Shown here: positions 27,338 to 35,473 of the stretch, piece by piece | How the letters are laid out: each line of letters opens with the position of its first letter | Numbering within the stretch: position 1 is the first letter of the stretch | NCBI RefSeq assembly: GCF_041080815.1 | Contig: NZ_CP160205.1 | Span: forward strand, 3,348,001-3,412,000 | DNA length: 64,000 bases | Direction of reading: 5' to 3' | DNA from: Mucilaginibacter yixingensis | GTDB taxonomy: Bacteria > Bacteroidota > Bacteroidia > Sphingobacteriales > Sphingobacteriaceae | Position numbers and translations under genes: made by a program | The notes under the pieces: model-generated | Seen by the model: the letters and a program-made list of their open reading frames with translations, nothing else | Told to the model about the DNA's origin: nothing | Databases searched by the model: none

Positions 27338-28843
27338 TTAGTTAACAGGCACAAGTTTGATATAATCGAGCGTTAAGGCAGTTGGCGCCGTACTTGAAGC
27401 GCCGGTGTTTGCCACCAGGAATGCATAAAGCGTTCCGTACTTATCTGGCGTGTACTCGCCTAGCACCACCTCGTTGTAGGCCGTTGGGTTAACCAAACCT
27501 GTTGTTGGATTGATTAACGGCGCTATCGCCTTGTATCCGGTACTGACCAATTGAGGATTCGCTGCCTTAGGGTAAGTCTGATTATTACCAAAATCTACCT
27601 TCATAGACACGTTTGAGGTATATATATCATTGATGGCCCGCCAGATCACTTTGTATTTAGTAGAATAAGCGGTGGTTTTATACCGCAGATGATACATCGG
27701 ATCGGCTGTTGAGGTGATGCCGCTGGCCAGGATATCGGTAAAAAGTGCACCGGTATTGTCGCGCTTAATTTTACGCACCACAGCAGACGGTGTGCGGATA
27801 GAATCCGGATTTTCACCCTCTATCACGATAGTCGGGATTTTGTTTTCCAGCATCTGGTAATCCAGCTTATTAATCACGTAGGCAATACCGTTGCTCAGCT
27901 TGCGTGTTTCAACAATAGCATTGGCAGCCACCTGGAGCTTCACCCCGGCTAGTGACGTTACGCCCGCAGCCAGTTGATCCGGTGTTTTGATGCCCGAGAT
28001 GGTGAGATCTTTTAGTACACTCCACTGAATTAAACTATCGGCTTTGTTTGCGTCATCCAGCTTAAAATAGTTTTTCAGCTTGCTCTTCTCCTGATCAAAG
28101 GCGGCGTCATTCAACACCAGGTAAGTGCACACGCTGTCCTCGCGGGACAAGTCGGCCACACGCTGATAGTAATAATTACGCTGAACCGGGAAGGTGGTGC
28201 CCGCCTGATAAACTGCCCTGCCGGTAACCGGGTCGGTATACATCTTTACCCCTTTTGAGGTGTCAATCTCGGTATGCTCCAGTTTTGACAGGAAGGTAAA
28301 TTGCTTGCTCAGTCCTGAGGCATAGATTTTCAGGAACTCTGCCGCGTTAGGTTTTGGCAAAATGGCTTTATCAACAACATGCAGCACGCCGTTACCAACC
28401 TGACGATCGGCCGAGGTGATGCTGGCTTCTTCAAAAGTGGTGGTGCTGAAAACAATCTGTTTGCCATTTAAGGTTTTAATTTTTAGACCCTGCCCCACTG
28501 TTGTGCTGAAATAAACCTGCGGAGCAATGCAGTTGCCTATAAACGCTTTCAGCTTGGCAGTATCAGTTGGAACCGAGGCGTCCAGCGATTGCAGCGCGAT
28601 ATTATCAGGCGCCCAAACGGTGTATGTTTTACTGGATGCCAGCACTTTATCATAACCGGTTTGCGCCAAATACCCGGCAAACTTGCTTAGTTCTGGCTTC
28701 TCTTTAATGGCGTCCAGCAGATTTTTACCCAGCTCCTGGCTATTTAATTGGTTGTGGTCGTCCCATGGTTTTTTACAGGCCGTTACAGCCAGTAAACCAA
28801 TCAGGAGCAAACGAACAATATGCTTGTAGTATGAATTGATCAT
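27338..28843 (-). CDS. FAS1 (fasciclin) domain lipoprotein
   Basis: This 501-residue predicted surface lipoprotein has the lipobox LLAVTAC at Cys22. One clear FAS1 domain covers about 40-165, with the H-box-like motif GNGVLHVVDKAILP. A second, more divergent FAS1-like segment covers about 165-320 (NGIAYVINKLDYQMLENKIP). The C-terminal 180 residues, from TIVIEGENPD to TLDYIKLVPVN, look like a beta-sandwich carbohydrate-binding module. FAS1 domains mediate adhesion and sugar or protein contacts. Its place between two SusCD pairs suggests a surface glycan-binding protein in the position of SusE/SusF. That role is inferred. Confidence 0.85.
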   Translation of the reverse strand: MINSYYKHIVRLLLIGLLAVTACKKPWDDHNQLNSQELGKNLLDAIKEKPELSKFAGYLAQTGYDKVLASSKTYTVWAPDNIALQSLDASVPTDTAKLKAFIGNCIAPQVYFSTTVGQGLKIKTLNGKQIVFSTTTFEEASITSADRQVGNGVLHVVDKAILPKPNAAEFLKIYASGLSKQFTFLSKLEHTEIDTSKGVKMYTDPVTGRAVYQAGTTFPVQRNYYYQRVADLSREDSVCTYLVLNDAAFDQEKSKLKNYFKLDDANKADSLIQWSVLKDLTISGIKTPDQLAAGVTSLAGVKLQVAANAIVETRKLSNGIAYVINKLDYQMLENKIPTIVIEGENPDSIRTPSAVVRKIKRDNTGALFTDILASGITSTADPMYHLRYKTTAYSTKYKVIWRAINDIYTSNVSMKVDFGNNQTYPKAANPQLVSTGYKAIAPLINPTTGLVNPTAYNEVVLGEYTPDKYGTLYAFLVANTGASSTAPTALTLDYIKLVPVN

Positions 28844-28862
28844 TTTTTAATAGAATAATAGT

Positions 28863-28890
28863 ACCCTGCGCAGCTATTGCCACGCAGGGT
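28863..28890 (-). promoter_or_regulatory. Intercistronic hairpin between two FAS1 genes
   Basis: ACCCTGCG and CGCAGGGT form an 8-bp perfect stem around a 12-nt loop in the 55-bp gap between the two FAS1 genes. No T run follows. It may mark an RNA-processing or stability boundary inside the operon, like the hairpin at 5923 in PUL1. Confidence 0.5.
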
Positions 28891-28898
28891 GACAAGGA

Positions 28899-30617
28899 TT
28901 ATGGTCTTGGAATTGGAGTGCCGTCTGGTTTGAATTTTGGATATTGCTGATCCATGTTAACAGGGATAAACTGCAGCATATCAATGTTATTGGTATTCTG
29001 CGAGCCGTTAACTGCCTGCAACCTGAGCCAGTACCTACCTGTTTGCGGGATATCTACAATACCCAGCAAGCGGGCCGATTGCGTGCCTGACGTTGTTTCC
29101 ATATAGATCTTCCATCCAATAGCCTCTTCTACATCTGGTGCAGAACCCGGACGTTTTACGGTGAAACTCAATAACCTTGAGTTAGATAGCGGCACCGGCG
29201 TTTCACCAGCTTCACTGCTAATAAAAGCCTGCGCCTCGCTAACACCGCTTGATGCCGCCTGTACATAGTAGCCACACCAAAGCTTGTATCTGCCTCGCAC
29301 TAACAGTGGCGTATGAAACTCCACCCAAACCGGACGACTGGTGGTACCAATAGGCGTTTGCAAAACATCACGGTTGTAAGAAGCAGACGAAGAACCTTGT
29401 GCTGAGCCATACAGATATTGCAATGAGCCTTCACTCGGTAAACTACTGAAGCGAATGCTGTTGGCCAGGCCCGGGATCTCTGCCCTGCTGAAGGGATAAT
29501 TGGTTTTCTTATATACCGAGGTCATCTTCCTTATTTCTGGCACATCGCATACGTCCCAATATACCGGGTAAGGGTAACGTACTTTAATACCAAAGTGTGC
29601 CGATGCCTCGTGCAGTACGCCGTTGCTGGCGGTCTGATCGCTCTTGTCGCGCACCAGGCTGAAACCAATCTCATGGACGTTGTTAAAAATATCATCGTTC
29701 ATCAGCACGGTTTGGCCGTCTAACTTTGACGTGAGTACCTCTAATGGCGCAAGGGTGGTATGCGCAGTGCTGACAATGATATCTGCCTGATATTTTGCAT
29801 CATACAGTATGTGATACTTCATAAACAGGTTCAAGCTATCAGTAGCCAACGTTGGGTTGCCCGTGTTTGAGTATTTAGCTTTTAGCGCTGCGAAATCTGC
29901 AAAACCTGCAGTTTTTAACGATGCATTTGTCTCGGCTATAAAAGTGAGCCATCGCTTTGTAGTATCCGGGTTGTTGGCCGGCAAATAGTTCAAGGCATCA
30001 TATAAACCTGTTGCCTTCAGTGCCTGAGTGAAAATAGAATAATCGGGGTTAGACTCTACCAACTGGGCCAGGGTTTGAGTTGCTGGTTTCAACGGATGAT
30101 TGATAACGTGGATAATGCCATTTCCTACCGAAATATTGGCCTGAATAATATCAGCCTGGCGGTTTACCCGCAACACCGTTACGCCGTTCGTATTGACCGC
30201 GCTGGTAACCAGATACTGGCCATACATGGTTAAGTTTGGCAGCTTGCCATCGGTAAACCTTGAAGTCGGGATAGAATCTTCCAGCAGATGGAAGCGGATA
30301 AAATCTTTCCAATCCGCAGCCGGCACATCTTCTACTTTGGTTTTGCCTTTCTCTTGCAGGTACTCTTTAATGGCATCATTGGTTGGTGCAAAAAAGGTAT
30401 AAGAGCCGTAGGCATTTAAAAACGAGGCTGTTTCTGACAGCTTTAAAACTTTGGATAGCTCAGAGAAAGTCTCGGGCCGGGTTTTAAAGTAGTTAGTCAT
30501 GTTCACAGCATCTGTTGTGCTTTCAACAAGCGTGGTTTTTCTGCATGCTGTTAAGGCGGCCATACAAACCAGTATGATTGCTATCCAGCGAATCCTGATG
30601 TTAGAAATTTTTTCCAT
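28899..30617 (-). CDS. FAS1 (fasciclin) domain lipoprotein, larger
   Basis: This 572-residue lipoprotein has the lipobox AALTAC at Cys25. The first FAS1 domain covers about 40-180 (GSYTFFAPTNDAIKEYLQEK; GNGIIHVINHPLKP). A second follows to about residue 340 (SIFTQALKATGLYDALNYLP; ASNGVLHEASAHFGI). The C-terminal 220 residues include RPVWVEFHTPLLVRGRYKLW and RYWLRLQAVNGSQNTNNIDM, resembling jelly-roll sugar-binding modules. It starts 20 bp after the susD stop, within the operon. It is similar in plan to the neighbouring 501-residue protein, so the two may derive from one ancestor. Probably a surface glycan-binding protein. Confidence 0.85.
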   Translation of the reverse strand: MEKISNIRIRWIAIILVCMAALTACRKTTLVESTTDAVNMTNYFKTRPETFSELSKVLKLSETASFLNAYGSYTFFAPTNDAIKEYLQEKGKTKVEDVPAADWKDFIRFHLLEDSIPTSRFTDGKLPNLTMYGQYLVTSAVNTNGVTVLRVNRQADIIQANISVGNGIIHVINHPLKPATQTLAQLVESNPDYSIFTQALKATGLYDALNYLPANNPDTTKRWLTFIAETNASLKTAGFADFAALKAKYSNTGNPTLATDSLNLFMKYHILYDAKYQADIIVSTAHTTLAPLEVLTSKLDGQTVLMNDDIFNNVHEIGFSLVRDKSDQTASNGVLHEASAHFGIKVRYPYPVYWDVCDVPEIRKMTSVYKKTNYPFSRAEIPGLANSIRFSSLPSEGSLQYLYGSAQGSSSASYNRDVLQTPIGTTSRPVWVEFHTPLLVRGRYKLWCGYYVQAASSGVSEAQAFISSEAGETPVPLSNSRLLSFTVKRPGSAPDVEEAIGWKIYMETTSGTQSARLLGIVDIPQTGRYWLRLQAVNGSQNTNNIDMLQFIPVNMDQQYPKFKPDGTPIPRP

Positions 30618-30636
30618 AATCGGTTTATTTGGATGG

Positions 30637-32181
30637 TTAGTTGTAAAATGAGTTTTGTACCAGAGACTTGTTTGTTTGCAGCTCGTAATAGTAGATAGGC
30701 AGGTAATGGCTGCGGTGATCTTTGTACTTGTTAATTACCGTCTGTTGTTTGCTTGGCGGGGCGCTGGCCGACACAATGTCAAGCAGCATTTTCTCGTTGG
30801 CGTAGTTGTTTCTTTTGGCATTGCGCAGAATATCAAACCAGCGCTTACCTTCAAAAGCCAGCTCGCGGCCGCGCTCGTCAAATACAAAAGCGGCTACTTT
30901 ATCGCTCAGTGAAGGATCTGGTTGTTCAATTACTTTATCCATCACCACATTAAGCGCGCTACGATTAGTTCTCAACTGATTTACTATGGCAACGGCTTCG
31001 GTGCCGTTGGCCACGTTGCCGGGCTGTAACCAGGCCAGGGCTTCGGCTTTCATCAGCAAAACATCGGCATAGCGGTAAACAAACCAGTGTGTGTCTGACG
31101 TGGTGTTGGTTTTACCCAGGTACTTCAGAATTGAGCCGGTGGCCTCAGACATAGAGGTACCGTTACCCCTGATATCTTTGGTATTGTTAACCAGATCTAT
31201 ACCGTACAATCCGCCTTGTACCACCCAATCCCGCGCCATAAACTCGGAGTTGAACATGTTGTAGAACGGATTCTGTTTCTGAGCATCAAACTGAAACTCA
31301 AAGATTCCTTCGACCGAGTTGCCGTTAAAGAAAACATTGCGGTACCAGTCGTCCTGGTAAGTTCCGGCCGGGAAAATGAAGTATTTGTTTGATTGGATGA
31401 CCTTGTTGCAGGCGGCTATACAGTTGGCATAATCGTCCATCCACAGGTAGGCGTCTGCCAGTGCAGCGTAGGCTGTATATTGATTAACGCGACCTTTATC
31501 TTCGGCTATCGTTTGATATACCGGCAGCGCGTTTTCTGCTGCATATTTCAAATCACTGATCACCTGGGCATAAACTTGCGCCTCGGTAGATTTGGCCAAC
31601 GCCGTAATATCTTTATCAGTAGCGGTTGGATCCAGTTTAAGTGGCACTTCTTTAAACACACGCAGCAGGTAGAAATACATCAACCCACGCAGGCCTCGTA
31701 CTTCGGCCAGGTAGGCGTTCAATTGCTGTTGGGTGAGCGTTTTATCGGTTTGCAATACATCCGGTGCAAATTTGATGACGGTGTTGCAATAGTTAATGGT
31801 TTTGTAAACCGCTTCCCAATTGGTGAAAGTGTTGGTGGCAGCAATGTCTGAACGAATCATGCTCAGTTCATCGCGCAGCTGAACGCCCAGTGCCGCCTCC
31901 CCTTCTTCGGTATCAGGCTCAAAGCGCGCGGCAACCATATCGCCACGCAATTCGCCCCAAATAAAGAGGTATTTAGACAGCGGGATGGTAGAACCGGCCA
32001 GCAACGAGCCATAACAGCCCATCACGGCAGCATCCAACTGTTCTTTGGTTTGCCAGTAATCTTGTTTAATTAAACCATCCTGCGGGCGTACATCCAGCCA
32101 CTTTTTGCAAGACGATGAGCACATAGCCGCCACAAACATGGGCAGCAACAGCAGGTATCGATATTTTCTAAAATTTTTCAT
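30637..32181 (-). CDS. SusD/RagB-family lipoprotein, first pair of PUL2
   Basis: This 514-residue protein starts at ATG 32181, which begins the signal MKNFRKYRYLLLLPMFVAAM and lipobox CSSSC, followed by KKWLDVRPQDGLIKQDYW, a standard SusD entry segment. The frame extends to 32250 but overlaps the upstream susC end there. The helical core (VRGLRGLMYFYLLRVFKEVP; YTAYAALADAYLWMDDYANC) and the C-terminal VFDERGRELAFEGKRWFDIL motif are typical. It lies 13 bp after susC. It should bind substrate for the adjacent SusC. The enzyme-free operon gives no direct hint of ligand. Confidence 0.95.
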   Translation of the reverse strand: MKNFRKYRYLLLLPMFVAAMCSSSCKKWLDVRPQDGLIKQDYWQTKEQLDAAVMGCYGSLLAGSTIPLSKYLFIWGELRGDMVAARFEPDTEEGEAALGVQLRDELSMIRSDIAATNTFTNWEAVYKTINYCNTVIKFAPDVLQTDKTLTQQQLNAYLAEVRGLRGLMYFYLLRVFKEVPLKLDPTATDKDITALAKSTEAQVYAQVISDLKYAAENALPVYQTIAEDKGRVNQYTAYAALADAYLWMDDYANCIAACNKVIQSNKYFIFPAGTYQDDWYRNVFFNGNSVEGIFEFQFDAQKQNPFYNMFNSEFMARDWVVQGGLYGIDLVNNTKDIRGNGTSMSEATGSILKYLGKTNTTSDTHWFVYRYADVLLMKAEALAWLQPGNVANGTEAVAIVNQLRTNRSALNVVMDKVIEQPDPSLSDKVAAFVFDERGRELAFEGKRWFDILRNAKRNNYANEKMLLDIVSASAPPSKQQTVINKYKDHRSHYLPIYYYELQTNKSLVQNSFYN

Positions 32182-32194
32182 CTCAAATGCTTTT

Positions 32195-35100
32195 TTAAAA
32201 TCCGGCGGTAACACCAAGGGTAAATGTGCGCGACAGCGGGGTGAGCGCATTATCTTTAGGATAAGAGAATGGGTTGCTGCTTCCGGCAGTGTTCACGTCC
32301 GGATTCTGGCCGGTATATTTTGTCCAGGTAAACAGGTTCTGGCCGGTCAGGTTAAACCTTAGCGAGCTTAGTCTTAAGCGTTTTACCACCGAGTTTTTCA
32401 GCGAGTAGCTGATATTTACGGCACTCAATCTGTAGAAAGAAGCATCCTCTACGTAGCGGTCAGACCCGAGCCAATTGTACCCCTCGTTGTACAGCGCTCT
32501 TGGCATGTTGGTAATATCACCGGGTTTGCGCCAGCGTGATAGTACCGCTGCACTCTGGTTATCCCAGTTATACATACGGGTGGTGTTCATACGTGCCAGG
32601 TTTACAATCTGATAACCTAAACGATAACTGAAGAATACAGATAGCTTGATGCCGCCTTTATAAGAGATAGTCGGGCCAAAACCGCCTACAAACTTTGGTA
32701 CGCCGTTGCCCAGGTACACCATATCCATATAGTCTATGTTACCGTCTTTGTTAACGTCTTCATACATGGCATCACCCGGCTGGAAAACATAATCAACCTG
32801 CGGGTAGTTGTAGCGCATATAAATGGTTTGTCCGTTTGGACCGATGATGGGTTTACCATCCTGATCGCGGGCAACTGTGGCCGCTTTATCTTTATAAACT
32901 CCTTTAAACTTAAACCCGTAGTATGACCCAAACGGGTTACCTAAAATGAGGTATGATTTGTAGTTACCCTGCGCCGGCACCCCTACCGAGCTTTCGCGCG
33001 GGTAGAAATCTGATATGGAACGCATGCTGTTGGTGTTGCGGGCAATGTTAAAATCAAAATTTACGGTCCAATCTTTGGTTTTCAATGGCACGGTGTAAAG
33101 GCTCAGTTCCCAGCCGTCGTTATCCATGGTACCCACGTTCATATCTATCTTATTGAAGCCTGTTACGGTAGAGATGTTCAGGCCTGGATAGTACATATCC
33201 TTGGTAGTATTTTGATAAATCTCGGCATCCAGCGTAATGCGGTTCTTTAACAGCACCAGGTTAAAACCCAGGTTTTTGCCCACCACGGTTTCCCATTTCA
33301 GGCTGGATAGCTCCATGTTGGTTGGTACAATGGCAGCACGACCAGCATACGACCAATCTAACGGCTTATACGTGTTGAAATAGCTACCGCCCGGCGCCTT
33401 ACCGCTGGCACCATAGCTAAAGCGCACGCTGAGCTCATCAATAAACTTGGTTGTCTTTTTCATGAACGGCTCACCAGAAACACGCCATCTGCCGGAAATA
33501 CCGGGAAAGATGCCATAGCGATTATCCGGACCGAATTTGGAGTTGCCATCCATACGGGCGTTCAGGCTGATGATATAGCGGTCCAGGTATTCATATTGTG
33601 CCTGCGCCAGCAAACCAATATCTCTGGACAGACCCTGGGTTGATTGCAGGTTCAAACCATCAATATTCACCAGCGACGGCACAGATGGGTCTTGCAGGTA
33701 ACTTGACGCAGTATTGGTAGAGGTAACGCCATAAGATGCAGAGCGGCTTTCGTTAGTCTGGAATGACATCAATGCACTCAGCTGGTGTTTGTCTGAGTTA
33801 AATCGCGGCGTATAGATCAGGTTAAACTTTGAGGCGATGTTGTATGAGTCGCCATCATTGTCGGTAGCGCGGTTAACGTTTACATCGGTACTCGGGCGAC
33901 CGGTAGCAATCTGCGGTAAAAAGGTTTTTGATTTGGTGTTGTTGATATCAAACTGCACGTCGAAGGTACTTTGCAGCACGTTTGGAATAACATCATAAAT
34001 CACCGAGAACTTAGGGGTAATGCGCTCGCCGTACAGCTTGCTGCTCCCCTCATTGGCCATGGCCAGCGGGTTGTAGGTTGATGAGTACTTACCCTGGATG
34101 TTAGACTCAGGCGAGAAATAAGCCGACGTGAGCGTGCCATACTCGTCATACAAATAAGGCGACATATTTGGCATCTTACGGAAGGCAATATCGCGGATAC
34201 CGCTGCTGTAGTTCAGGTTATTAACTACGTGCGTGTAGGTTAAGTCGGTTCTGAACCGCAGTTTTTCAGACACGATATAATCCAGGTTGATTTTTGAGGT
34301 TAAACGATTTAACGCCGTACCTACGGTGGTACCCAGGTTGTTATAGTAGCCCACAGATGCATAATAGCGAGCTTTCTCGCCACCACCACTGATAGACATG
34401 TTATGATCCTGAATGGTGCCGTTGCGGGTAACTAAACCGGCCCAATCGGTATTGTTGCTGTAGTTGTAATAATAGAAAGGATCAGACGGATCATACTGGA
34501 AAGCCTTGTTCTGGCCACTGTTGCCCAAAAAGTCTAACGGCACGCCGGTGGCATTCATAAACTCTTCCGGGATCAGCATGGAGTATTGATCGCCGCTCAG
34601 CAGGGGGATCGGGTTGGGCTGCACTGATACAGAACCTTTAAAGTTATAGGTAATGACCGGCTTGCCAATGGTACCACGCTTGGTATTGATAATCAACACG
34701 CCGTTGGCAGCCCTTGAACCCCACAATGCGGTAGTGGCGGCATCTTTCAGTACGGTGATATCTTTAATATCAGACGGAGCGATGTTCAGTAACTGGGCAT
34801 AACCCTGATCATCAGCGGTACCGAAGTTAAAATCGGCCGGGATCTCGGTTTCATAAGGCATACCGTCCAGCACAATCATGGGGTTAGCATTACCGGTGAT
34901 AGATGAAGTACCGCGGATACGGATAGACATCCCCGCACCAGGATCACCTGAGGTGGTACCAAAATCCACACCTGAAAGACGGCCCTGCAGCGCTTGATCT
35001 ATAGACGACACGGCCAGATCTTCTACATCCTTAGCGTTTAGGGTGGCCGTTGCCGCGGTAGAGTTACGTTTAGAAATATTGAGGCCACCGGTGCTCACCG

Positions 35101-35458
35101 TTTTGCTGGCCGTAATATTTACCTCGCCCAAACTGCTGGCACTTGGCTCAAGCACCACGTTGATGGTAGTTTGCTTGCCAATGGGGCCCGATGTAAAAGT
35201 TTTGTAGCCAATACTGGATACAACCAGTTTATTATTGGTGTTTGAAATACGGATAGCAAAGTTACCGTTGATATCTGTTGATACGCCGGTAACGGTTCGT
35301 TTGTCTTTATCTTGCTCAATTACAGTGGCGCCTATCACCGCCTGCTTGTCTGATTTATCAGTAATCCGTCCTTGCACAATAGTTTGTGCGGCGGCAGATC
35401 TCAGCAACAGAAAAGAACATAGAACTAAGAAAATACTGGTATAAAATGGTGTTTTCAT
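32195..35458 (-). CDS. SusC/RagA-family TonB-dependent transporter, first pair of PUL2
   Basis: This 1087-residue transporter has a signal peptide at 1-24 ending at SAAAQ. The carboxypeptidase-D-like domain covers about 28-105 (VQGRITDKSDKQAVIGATVI). The plug contains NPMIVLDGMPYETEIPADF and ITVLKDAATTALWGSRAANG, and the barrel ends at TFTLGVTAGF. It starts 15 bp after the large FAS1 gene. Plug and barrel are complete, with no frameshift. It differs clearly from the second SusC of the same operon, so the two pairs probably handle different oligosaccharides rather than being a recent duplication. Confidence 0.96.
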   Translation of the reverse strand: MKTPFYTSIFLVLCSFLLLRSAAAQTIVQGRITDKSDKQAVIGATVIEQDKDKRTVTGVSTDINGNFAIRISNTNNKLVVSSIGYKTFTSGPIGKQTTINVVLEPSASSLGEVNITASKTVSTGGLNISKRNSTAATATLNAKDVEDLAVSSIDQALQGRLSGVDFGTTSGDPGAGMSIRIRGTSSITGNANPMIVLDGMPYETEIPADFNFGTADDQGYAQLLNIAPSDIKDITVLKDAATTALWGSRAANGVLIINTKRGTIGKPVITYNFKGSVSVQPNPIPLLSGDQYSMLIPEEFMNATGVPLDFLGNSGQNKAFQYDPSDPFYYYNYSNNTDWAGLVTRNGTIQDHNMSISGGGEKARYYASVGYYNNLGTTVGTALNRLTSKINLDYIVSEKLRFRTDLTYTHVVNNLNYSSGIRDIAFRKMPNMSPYLYDEYGTLTSAYFSPESNIQGKYSSTYNPLAMANEGSSKLYGERITPKFSVIYDVIPNVLQSTFDVQFDINNTKSKTFLPQIATGRPSTDVNVNRATDNDGDSYNIASKFNLIYTPRFNSDKHQLSALMSFQTNESRSASYGVTSTNTASSYLQDPSVPSLVNIDGLNLQSTQGLSRDIGLLAQAQYEYLDRYIISLNARMDGNSKFGPDNRYGIFPGISGRWRVSGEPFMKKTTKFIDELSVRFSYGASGKAPGGSYFNTYKPLDWSYAGRAAIVPTNMELSSLKWETVVGKNLGFNLVLLKNRITLDAEIYQNTTKDMYYPGLNISTVTGFNKIDMNVGTMDNDGWELSLYTVPLKTKDWTVNFDFNIARNTNSMRSISDFYPRESSVGVPAQGNYKSYLILGNPFGSYYGFKFKGVYKDKAATVARDQDGKPIIGPNGQTIYMRYNYPQVDYVFQPGDAMYEDVNKDGNIDYMDMVYLGNGVPKFVGGFGPTISYKGGIKLSVFFSYRLGYQIVNLARMNTTRMYNWDNQSAAVLSRWRKPGDITNMPRALYNEGYNWLGSDRYVEDASFYRLSAVNISYSLKNSVVKRLRLSSLRFNLTGQNLFTWTKYTGQNPDVNTAGSSNPFSYPKDNALTPLSRTFTLGVTAGF

Positions 35459-35473
35459 GTCTGCGTGGACCTG